From: Bacteroidales bacterium UBA2939
Lineage (GTDB): Bacteria > Bacteroidota > Bacteroidia > Bacteroidales > P3
Assembly: GCA_002349055.1 (NCBI GenBank)
Contig: DECD01000004.1
Location: forward strand, 1-6,501
DNA: 6,501 nucleotides
Reading direction: 5' to 3'
Positions 1 to 5,872 of the stretch are shown in pieces. The position numbers and the translations under genes are program-made. Within the stretch, counting starts at the first letter, position 1; the number at the start of each line of letters is the position of its first letter. The notes beneath the pieces are model-generated. The model was given only the letters and a program-made list of their open reading frames with translations. It ran no database searches and was not told the DNA's origin.

Positions 1-75
1 TCGTTAAATTCGCCGTTTCTTTTACAATCTGATTGAGAAAAAACATTGTTAGAATAATTCACCATTATTAGGAAG
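1..75. other. AT-rich intergenic DNA at the left edge
   Basis: No gene can be supported here. The stretch is much richer in A and T than the coding DNA to its right and contains stops in the plus frames. On the minus strand a short frame beginning with ATG at 46-44 stays open to the window edge (about 15 codons, MFFLNQIVKETANLT). This could be the start of a divergent gene, but so short an open run is expected often by chance and no good minus-strand promoter was found in front of it. Confidence 0.6.
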
Positions 76-106
76 TTTGCACAATCAAATTATTTTCGTA
101 TCTTTG
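76..106 (+). promoter_or_regulatory. Bacteroides-type promoter for the M16 peptidase operon
   Basis: TTTG at 76-79 fits the -33 element and TATCTTTG at 99-106 fits the -7 element TAnnTTTG exactly, with 19 bp between them. This is the layout recognised by the primary sigma factor of Bacteroidota, which does not use the E. coli -35/-10 boxes. Transcription would start near 109-112, leaving a leader of about 50 nt before the ATG at 163. No other comparable promoter is visible before the two downstream plus-strand genes, so this one probably serves all three. Confidence 0.8.
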
Positions 107-109
107 CAG

Positions 110-162
110 CGTCTTATTTCCATTATATAAGAATACAATTTATTAACAAACAGATAATAACA
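110..162 (+). promoter_or_regulatory. A/T-rich 5' leader without Shine-Dalgarno
   Basis: The predicted leader is A/T-rich and its last 20 bases are mostly A, with no GGAGG-like sequence. That is usual for Bacteroidota, where A-rich, weakly structured leaders support initiation. A perfect 6-bp inverted repeat, TCTTAT at 112-117 and ATAAGA at 127-132 with a 9-nt loop, lies at the predicted transcript start. It is AT-only apart from one pair, so the hairpin would be weak. Confidence 0.5.
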
Positions 163-3072
163 ATGAAAAAAGCAACCGTAATGCTGTGCTTTGTGGCAGC
201 GATGCTCTTCGCGGGTGTCAACGCCCAGAAGTACGAGTACAAGACCTTCGACAACGACCCGCTGAACGTCCGCGAGTACACCCTCAAGAACGGCCTCAAG
301 GTATTCATGAGCGTCTACAAGGACGCCCCGCGCATCCAGACCTACATCGCCGTGCGCGCAGGTTCGAAAAACGACCCCCACGAGACCACCGGCCTCGCCC
401 ACTACCTGGAGCACATGCTCTTCAAGGGCAGCCACCAGCTCGGCACTACCGACTGGAAGCGCGAAAAAGTGGAGCTCGACAAGATTGAAGCCCTCTACGA
501 GGTCTACCGCAAGACCACCGACGACAAACGCCGTGCGGAAATCTACCACCAGATTGACTCCATCAGCTATGTGGCTTCGACCATCGCCATTGCCAACGAG
601 TATGACAAGAGCATGACGGCCATCGGCAGCGAGGGCACCAACGCCTTCACCAGCAACGACTACACGATGTATGTCGAGAACATTCCCGCCAACCAGCTGG
701 AGACCTGGGCCAAGGTGGAAGGCGACCGCTTCCCCAACCTGGTGCTCCGTCTCTTCCACACCGAGCTCGAAGCCGTCTACGAGGAGAAGAACATCAGCCT
801 GGCACAGGACAACCGCCGTGTGAACGAGGAGATGATGCGCGCCCTCTTCCCCCACCACCCCTACGGCACCCAGACCACCCTCGGCACCATCGAGCACCTC
901 AAGAATCCCTCGATGACCAACATCTACCGCTTCCACTCCACCTACTATGTGCCCAACAACATGTGCATCGCCCTGGCCGGTGACTTCAACCCCGACGAGG
1001 CCATCAAGATTATCGACAAATACTTCGGCAGCTGGGTTCCCGGCAATGTGCCCGAGTTCCACAAGGTGAAGGAAGCTCCCATCACCAGCCCCGTCATCCG
1101 CCTCGTCAACGGCCAGGATCCCGAGAGCCTCACCATCGCCTTCCGCATCGAGGAGGGTAACGGCAGCCGCGATGCCCTGCTGGCTCAGGCTATGGAGTAT
1201 GTGCTCAACAACGGCTCGTGCGGCCTCATCGACCTCAACCTCAACCAGAAGCAGCTCTGCCTCGGTGCTTACGCCGGTACCTATACCCTCAACGACTATG
1301 CCGCCTTCATGCTCGGCGGCCGTCCCACCCAGGGCCAGAGTCTCGGCCAGCTGCGCGACCTGCTGCTCGAGCAGTTAGAGCTCCTGAAAGAGGGCAAATT
1401 CGACGAAGACCTCATCAAGGCCGGCATCAACCAGCTGAAGCTCCAGGTCATGAAACAGGCCGAGAGCAACCAGAGCCGCGCCAGCCAGATGGCCTACGCC
1501 TTCGTGCAGCACCAGACCTGGGATCAGGTGTGCAAAGAAATTGACGAACTGGCCAAGATTACCAAGAAAGAGATTGTCGACTTCGCCAACCGCATCTGCA
1601 AAGACAACAACTACGTCATCGTCTTCAAGCACCAGGACACCCCCGACCCCGTGGCCAAGGTGGTCAAACCCGCCATCACCCCCATCAGCGTGAGCCGCGA
1701 CAACGAGAGTCCTTTCCTCGCTCAGGTGAAGGCCGATGCCGCCAAAGCCAAGCCCATCCAGCCCGTCTTTGTCAACTTCAAGAAAGACCTCCAGAAAGGC
1801 AAGACCGCCAACGGCAGCGAGGTGCTCTATGTGAAGAATGTCGAGAACGGCACCTTCAACCTGCAGTACCGCTTCGAGTTCGGCAGCTCGGTCGACAAGA
1901 CCATCGCGATGGCCGCCAACCTGATGGAATACCTCAACACCGACAAGCACACCGCCGAGCAACTGCAGGAAGAATTCTATAAACTGGCTTGCAGCTACAG
2001 CGTCCGTGTGGGCGACGAGAGCATCACCGTGGGTGTCAGCGGCTTGGCCGAGAACATGGAGAAAGCTATGACCCTGCTTGAAGAGGTGATGGCCACCTGC
2101 CAACCCAACGACGAGGCCCTCAACACCCTCGTTGAGCGCATCATCAAGAGCCGCACCGACAACAAGACCAACCAGCGCGCCGCCTTCAGCGCTTTGAACC
2201 GCTACGGCATCTATGGCGAAGACTACGTCAAAGCCACCACCGAGAGCGACGCCCAGCTGCGCGCCTACACCGCCAAGCAGCTCACCGACGCCCTCCACGG
2301 CCTCTTCAACTACAAGCACCGCGTGCTCTACTACGGCCCGCTGACCCTCAAAGAGGTCACCGCCGCCGTCAACCGTATCCACAAAGTGAAACCCACCAAG
2401 GAGGTGCCCGTCAACAAGGTGTACCAGCCCGTGGAGACCAACGAGAACCAGGTGCTGTTCGTTGACTACAACGCCAAGAACACCTACATGACCGAGTACT
2501 TCCGCGGCGCACAGTACAACACCTCGCTGGTTCCTCAGGTGAACCTCTTCAACGAGTACTTCGGCGGCTCGATGAACGCCATTGTCTTCCAGGAGATGCG
2601 TGAGAAACGCTCCCTCGCCTACAGCGCCAGCAGCTACTACACCAACACCGGCCGCAAGGACGGCTTCTTCTACAACAGCGCCAACATCATCACCCAGAAC
2701 GACAAACTCTTCGACGCCCTCGATGCCTACGAGGAGCTCTTCAACGACATGCCGCAGGCCGAAGCCAACTTCAAGCTGGCACAGGACGCCCTGCTGGCCG
2801 GCAGCCGTACCGCCCGCACCACCAAGTTCGGCATCATCAGCACCTACCTCCAGTGTGAGAAGATGGGCTGGAAAGAACCCCTGCGCAAACAGAACTTCCA
2901 AGCCTACCAGAAGATGAAGATGAGCGACCTGGTGAACTTCCAGAAACAGTACATCAAGGGTCAGAAGAAATTCTACCTCGTGCTCGGCAAAGAGAGCGAG
3001 ATTGACTTCAACAAGCTGGCCAAGTTCGGCACAGTGAAGAAGCTGACGCTGGATGAAATCTTCGGCTACTAA
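163..3072 (+). CDS. Secreted M16 (insulinase/pitrilysin) family zinc metallopeptidase
   Basis: A 969-residue peptidase with both M16 halves on one chain. Residues 1-21 look like a Sec signal peptide: KK at the start, a hydrophobic core, and GVNA before Q22 as a signal peptidase I site. There is no lipobox cysteine, so it is probably periplasmic. The zinc site is visible as H80-Y-L-E83-H84, with E83 as the catalytic base. By alignment from memory with insulin-degrading enzyme, the third ligand is E208 in ELEAVYEEKN, with the conserved E201 seven residues earlier. The C-terminal half (about 545-969) lacks HxxEH but carries R813-E-K-R-S-L-A-Y820, the Arg/Tyr pair that grips substrate in active enzymes, so activity is expected. 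About 48 residues are inserted between HxxEH and the third ligand, discussed separately. The ATG at 163 is chosen because it gives a complete signal peptide behind a good promoter. Codon choice is strongly biased to C/G-ending codons, which suggests good expression. The physiological substrate is unknown; the family cleaves peptides held in a closed chamber. Confidence 0.96.
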   Translation: MKKATVMLCFVAAMLFAGVNAQKYEYKTFDNDPLNVREYTLKNGLKVFMSVYKDAPRIQTYIAVRAGSKNDPHETTGLAHYLEHMLFKGSHQLGTTDWKREKVELDKIEALYEVYRKTTDDKRRAEIYHQIDSISYVASTIAIANEYDKSMTAIGSEGTNAFTSNDYTMYVENIPANQLETWAKVEGDRFPNLVLRLFHTELEAVYEEKNISLAQDNRRVNEEMMRALFPHHPYGTQTTLGTIEHLKNPSMTNIYRFHSTYYVPNNMCIALAGDFNPDEAIKIIDKYFGSWVPGNVPEFHKVKEAPITSPVIRLVNGQDPESLTIAFRIEEGNGSRDALLAQAMEYVLNNGSCGLIDLNLNQKQLCLGAYAGTYTLNDYAAFMLGGRPTQGQSLGQLRDLLLEQLELLKEGKFDEDLIKAGINQLKLQVMKQAESNQSRASQMAYAFVQHQTWDQVCKEIDELAKITKKEIVDFANRICKDNNYVIVFKHQDTPDPVAKVVKPAITPISVSRDNESPFLAQVKADAAKAKPIQPVFVNFKKDLQKGKTANGSEVLYVKNVENGTFNLQYRFEFGSSVDKTIAMAANLMEYLNTDKHTAEQLQEEFYKLACSYSVRVGDESITVGVSGLAENMEKAMTLLEEVMATCQPNDEALNTLVERIIKSRTDNKTNQRAAFSALNRYGIYGEDYVKATTESDAQLRAYTAKQLTDALHGLFNYKHRVLYYGPLTLKEVTAAVNRIHKVKPTKEVPVNKVYQPVETNENQVLFVDYNAKNTYMTEYFRGAQYNTSLVPQVNLFNEYFGGSMNAIVFQEMREKRSLAYSASSYYTNTGRKDGFFYNSANIITQNDKLFDALDAYEELFNDMPQAEANFKLAQDALLAGSRTARTTKFGIISTYLQCEKMGWKEPLRKQNFQAYQKMKMSDLVNFQKQYIKGQKKFYLVLGKESEIDFNKLAKFGTVKKLTLDEIFGY

Positions 3073-3074
3073 TG
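3070..3074 (+). other. TAATG stop-start junction
   Basis: The TAA stop of the peptidase (3070-3072) shares its last A with the ATG of the GT2 gene (3072-3074). The GT2 start therefore sits where terminating ribosomes are released, which favours re-initiation and translational coupling. No separate promoter is visible close upstream. Confidence 0.85.
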
Positions 3075-4019
3075 CTCAATAACAGAAAGATAGCGATAGC
3101 CATCCCGTGCTACAAAGTGGAGCAGCACCTGCCACAGGTAGTGGCAGGGCTGCCCGGCTTTGTGGACAGCATCCTGCTGGTCGACGACTGCTCGCCCGAC
3201 GGGACAGGAGCGCTGATTGACCGCATGGCAAAGGAAGACAAGCGCATCACCGCCCTGCACCACCAGAAGAACAAGGGAGTCGGCGGAGCCATGAAGACAG
3301 CCTTCCAGAAAGCGATAGAGCAAGGAACGGACGCCGTGGTGAAGCTCGACGGCGACGGACAGATGGACGCCGCCTTTATCGCGCCCCTCGCCGAAGCCCT
3401 CGGGGAGAGCGACTTCGCCAAAGGCAACCGCCTCTTCGACCGTAAGGAGCTGCGGCGCATGCCCCTGCTGCGGCGCATGGGCAACATGGGGATTGGCTTC
3501 ATGGTGAAAGCCGCCTCGGGCTACTGGAACGTCAGCGACCCCGTCAACGGCTTCTTCGCCATCCGCACCGCCACCCTGCGGCAGATGGATTTTTCGCGTA
3601 TCGCCGACCGATTCTTTTTCGAGAGTTCAATGCTGATAGAGCTTCACTACACCGGGGCTCGCATCAGCGAGGTGACGATGCCCGCCATCTACGGGACGGA
3701 GAAGTCGAACCTGAGCATCGGCAAGACACTGCTCTCTTTCCCGCCAAGGCTGATAGCCGGATGGCTGCGGAGGATACACCTGAGCTATTTTGTCTACGAC
3801 TTCAACATCTGTTCGCTCTACCTGCTGGCCGGGGTGCCGAGTTTCCTGTTCGGCCTCGTGTTCGGCATCTGCGAATGGATTCATTATGCCGGCATGGGCC
3901 TTGCAGCACCCACAGGCACCATCATGGTGGCCGTGCTGCCGCTCATCCTGGGCTTCCAGATGCTGCTGGCAGCAGCACAATACGACATCACCGCGTCCAA
4001 CCCATTTGACAAAAGATGA
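3072..4019 (+). CDS. GT2 family glycosyltransferase, DPMS/GtrB-like with two C-terminal membrane helices
   Basis: A 315-residue protein with a GT-A fold of family 2 (residues about 6-230) and two hydrophobic helices at about 247-268 and 281-303. Family landmarks in order: the nucleotide-binding start IAIAIPCYKVE (7-17), acidic pair D38-D39 in LLVDDCSPDGT, NKGVGGAM (67-74), the metal-binding DGD at 93-95, and DPVNGFFAIRT (156-166) as the acceptor-side region. This architecture is typical of enzymes that move a sugar from a nucleotide donor onto polyprenyl phosphate at the cytoplasmic face of the inner membrane. The sugar cannot be read from the sequence. The start is fixed by the overlap with the peptidase stop and leaves only six residues before the first beta strand. 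The gene overlaps the next one by four bases, and that neighbour looks like a user of lipid-linked sugars. A direct transferase to another membrane acceptor remains possible. Confidence 0.93.
   Translation: MLNNRKIAIAIPCYKVEQHLPQVVAGLPGFVDSILLVDDCSPDGTGALIDRMAKEDKRITALHHQKNKGVGGAMKTAFQKAIEQGTDAVVKLDGDGQMDAAFIAPLAEALGESDFAKGNRLFDRKELRRMPLLRRMGNMGIGFMVKAASGYWNVSDPVNGFFAIRTATLRQMDFSRIADRFFFESSMLIELHYTGARISEVTMPAIYGTEKSNLSIGKTLLSFPPRLIAGWLRRIHLSYFVYDFNICSLYLLAGVPSFLFGLVFGICEWIHYAGMGLAAPTGTIMVAVLPLILGFQMLLAAAQYDITASNPFDKR
3450..3479 (+). repeat. 12-nt direct repeat encoding LRRM twice
   Basis: CTGCGGCGCATG occurs at 3450-3461 and again at 3468-3479, six bases apart, in frame. It encodes L127-R-R-M130 and L133-R-R-M136 of the GT2 enzyme. 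The segment lies in the basic stretch between the DGD motif and the acceptor region. It is probably a small internal duplication or codon coincidence with no mobile character. Confidence 0.6.
4016..4019 (+). other. ATGA start-stop overlap
   Basis: The ATG of the GT-C-like gene (4016-4018) overlaps the TGA stop of the GT2 gene (4017-4019) by the common 4-nt ATGA arrangement. This points to translational coupling and a fixed stoichiometry between the two glycosyltransferase-like proteins. Confidence 0.85.
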
Positions 4020-5377
4020 GATTATTTGGGAAAACGGTCAGCATCAGCCTGGTAGCCATCATCCTGATGGCCTCCTTCATGACGCTGCGCCTGTTCGACA
4101 AGCGTGCGTGGTCAGAACCGGACAAAGTCATTGCCTGGGATGTCATCTCCTACTATTCCTACCTGCCCGCAGCATTCATCGAGAACGACCTCACACTGGC
4201 ATTCACCGAACGTGAGCACGAGGGCGTATACTGGCAAGACGACCTTCCCGACGGAAGGCATCTCATCAAGACCTCCATGGGCCTCAGCATCATGTACATG
4301 CCATTCTTCCTCATGGCACATGCCACAGCGGAATGGTTGGGCTATGCAGCCAACGGTTTCACCGTCCCCTATGCCTTCGCGCTCGTCTTCTCCGGCTTGT
4401 TCTATGCCGTGCTGGGCCTATGCCTGCTGCGACGGCTGCTGCGACGCCATTTCGGCGAATGGACCACCGCCTGTACCCTGATTATCGTGATGCTCTGCAC
4501 CAACCTCTACTGGTACAGTGTCTGCGAGACTCCCATGTCGCATGCCTTCAGTTTCTGCCTGTTCGCGTTGTTCGCGCTGCTGACCGAGAACTGGCACGCA
4601 AAGCCCTCGACGGGACGCTCCATTAGCGTAGGATTGACGCTGGGACTCATATCGCTCATCCGCCCTACCAACATCCTGGTGGGGATATACTTCCTGCTCT
4701 ATGGCATTAGCTCCAAAGAGACGCTGAAACACAAATGGACATTGCTGATAGAGTCGTGGTGGAAGGTGCTGCTGATGGCATTGGCAGCTTTGGCGGTATG
4801 GATACCCCAAATGCTCTATTGGTACATCAACACCGACCACCTGCTGTATTATTCCTACGGCAACCGCGAACGCTTTTTCTTCAACGACCCCAAGATATGG
4901 AAAGGGTTGTTCAGTTTCCGCAAGGGATGGCTGGTATACACCCCCGTCATGTTTTTCGCGCTGACAGGGCTTGTGCCGCTCTACCGTCGCCACCGCGACA
5001 GCTTCTGGGCCATTGTGGTCTTCCTCCCCATTTTCCTCTATGTGATCTTCTCTTGGTGGTGCTGGTGGTACGGGGGCAGCTGCGGCATGCGAGCCCTCAT
5101 CGACATCTATCCCCTGCTGGCGCTGCCTCTGGCCGCATGGATTGCGTGGATTGGCGAACAGAAGGTTGGCTGGCGCAGCGTGCTGATTGTCGCATTGGTG
5201 GCGACATCACTCCTCTCCTGTTTCCACACACTCCGCTATGTCAATGGATCGATTCACTTCGACTCCATGACTCGAGAAGCCTATTTCGAGAACTTCTTCC
5301 GCTCCCACCCTACCGAGAAGTCACGCCAACTCCTAGTGACACCCGATTACGATGCCGCCCGCGAAGGGATACGGTAA
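4016..5377 (+). CDS. Multi-pass membrane protein, probable GT-C fold glycosyltransferase
   Basis: A 453-residue protein with about 10-11 predicted membrane helices, roughly at 8-26, 87-108, 114-138, 150-166, 174-190, 203-230, 248-270, 303-323, 328-348, 362-380 and 386-404. After the first helix comes a long hydrophilic loop (27-86) holding W41-D42-V-I-S-Y-Y-S-Y. An acidic residue in this first periplasmic loop is the hallmark of GT-C enzymes, which take sugars from polyprenyl-phosphate donors, so D42 is the candidate catalytic residue. Other features that look family-like are ETPMSHAF (171-178), LIRPTN (214-219) and WYGGSCGMR (351-359) before a late helix. No characterised family could be assigned with certainty. 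Residues about 408-453 form a short hydrophilic tail. The start overlaps the GT2 stop, and the pair fits a donor-making plus donor-using module; donor and acceptor are unknown. A flippase or polymerase role is less likely but not excluded. Confidence 0.88.
   Translation: MRLFGKTVSISLVAIILMASFMTLRLFDKRAWSEPDKVIAWDVISYYSYLPAAFIENDLTLAFTEREHEGVYWQDDLPDGRHLIKTSMGLSIMYMPFFLMAHATAEWLGYAANGFTVPYAFALVFSGLFYAVLGLCLLRRLLRRHFGEWTTACTLIIVMLCTNLYWYSVCETPMSHAFSFCLFALFALLTENWHAKPSTGRSISVGLTLGLISLIRPTNILVGIYFLLYGISSKETLKHKWTLLIESWWKVLLMALAALAVWIPQMLYWYINTDHLLYYSYGNRERFFFNDPKIWKGLFSFRKGWLVYTPVMFFALTGLVPLYRRHRDSFWAIVVFLPIFLYVIFSWWCWWYGGSCGMRALIDIYPLLALPLAAWIAWIGEQKVGWRSVLIVALVATSLLSCFHTLRYVNGSIHFDSMTREAYFENFFRSHPTEKSRQLLVTPDYDAAREGIR
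4424..4447 (+). repeat. 12-nt tandem duplication encoding LLRR-LLRR
   Basis: CTGCTGCGACGG (4424-4435) is followed at once by CTGCTGCGACGC (4436-4447), 11 of 12 bases identical and in frame. It encodes residues 137-144 of the GT-C-like protein, a basic segment just after a predicted helix. Such clusters usually sit on the cytoplasmic side (positive-inside rule), so it may anchor the topology. Confidence 0.6.
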
Positions 5378-5386
5378 TTACAAAAG
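5378..5386. other. 9-bp convergent intergenic gap, no terminator seen
   Basis: The plus-strand operon stops at 5377 (TAA) and the minus-strand Gre-like gene stops at 5387 (TAG when read on the minus strand). Only nine bases separate them. No GC-rich hairpin followed by a T run is visible here on either strand, so transcripts either overlap at their 3' ends or end by a factor-dependent route. Confidence 0.75.
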
Positions 5387-5872
5387 CTAAAAGATTTCCT
5401 TGACGGTCTGTTCCTGACCATTGAAGACGATGCTGTCGCCGACCTTCTTGCCTTTGAGGGCAAGATAGATGGGTGTCTGTGCCGAGATGGCAAACCAGAC
5501 TTCAGCTGGTCGCGGAGCGCCAGCGACGCAACCAGTTGAAGTCACCATGAATTTTCCGGCGCCAATACTCAACAAAAACTTCTGCTTGTCGGTCACCACA
5601 CAGGCGCCATGCTCCACCGCATCGTGAGGAGGCTGCTTTTGCAGGTCCTCCAGATAGCGAATACCCGCCAAGGCGTTGCTGTACTGCTTGGCATACATAT
5701 CGCGCGAACGCATCATCTTGGTGCGATAGGAGTCATAGCGGTCCACATTGGCACCATAGTCGTTGCTCTGCTGCTGTGCCGAATCCATCTCCTGCTTGGC
5801 GACGGCAGCGATATGCTCCTGCTGGGCGATACAGGCCGCAATTACTTGATTTCGTTTTTCGACGCGATCCAT
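5387..5872 (-). CDS. GreA/GreB-like transcription factor (often mislabelled 3-oxoacyl-ACP synthase)
   Basis: A 161-residue protein, close to the ~158 of GreA. Residues 1-80 are strongly helical and charged and probably form an antiparallel coiled coil, with the turn near 36-47. Residues about 88-161 match the Gre C-terminal domain: ACVVTDKQKFLLSIGAGK, then A128-I-S-A-Q-T-P-I-Y-L-A-L-K-G-K-K-V-G-D, the signature iSp.sPlg.aL.GkkvGD. Gre proteins enter the RNA polymerase secondary channel and promote transcript cleavage with acidic residues at the coiled-coil tip; here D38, D44 and D47 lie near the tip, but the classical GreA motif with ENAEY is absent. The segment VDRYDSYRTKMM (43-54) resembles the GDKYET.RAMM stretch recalled from short Bacteroidales proteins auto-named 3-oxoacyl-ACP synthase. 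It has no ketosynthase features, so that label would be wrong. The ATG at 5872 is kept despite a 31-nt overlap with the upstream gene, because the next Met (M29) would cut helix 1. Cleavage activity versus another secondary-channel role is unresolved. Confidence 0.88.
   Translation of the reverse strand: MDRVEKRNQVIAACIAQQEHIAAVAKQEMDSAQQQSNDYGANVDRYDSYRTKMMRSRDMYAKQYSNALAGIRYLEDLQKQPPHDAVEHGACVVTDKQKFLLSIGAGKFMVTSTGCVAGAPRPAEVWFAISAQTPIYLALKGKKVGDSIVFNGQEQTVKEIF

Noticed and set aside
545..969. Reading the missing HxxEH in the second half of the M16 protein as a defect
   Set aside because: These numbers are residue positions in the peptidase. In single-chain M16 enzymes only the N-terminal half carries the zinc site; the C-terminal half supplies the Arg/Tyr pair, which is present here (R813, Y820).
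85..1062. A 325-codon open frame antisense to the start of the peptidase gene
   Set aside because: Same codon register and cause as the antisense frame further along. It runs on into the promoter and leader, where its C-terminus becomes random AT-rich sequence.
1375..2901. A 508-codon open frame antisense to the M16 peptidase
   Set aside because: It is in exact codon register with the sense gene, so stops would need sense TTA, CTA or TCA codons, which this gene avoids through its C/G-ending codon bias. It ends precisely at a rare TTA codon (1375-1377). The translation is a Val/Gly/Leu-rich shadow with no domain pattern.
4418..4993. A 191-codon minus-strand open frame inside the GT-C-like gene
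   Set aside because: It lies wholly under a well-supported membrane protein gene, and its translation is rich in Gln/His/Arg with no recognisable motif, as expected of a shadow.
5387..5872. 3-oxoacyl-ACP synthase as the function of the 161-residue protein
   Set aside because: A ketosynthase is about 310-410 residues with a Cys-His-His/Asn active site in a thiolase fold. This protein is a coiled coil plus a Gre C-terminal domain.
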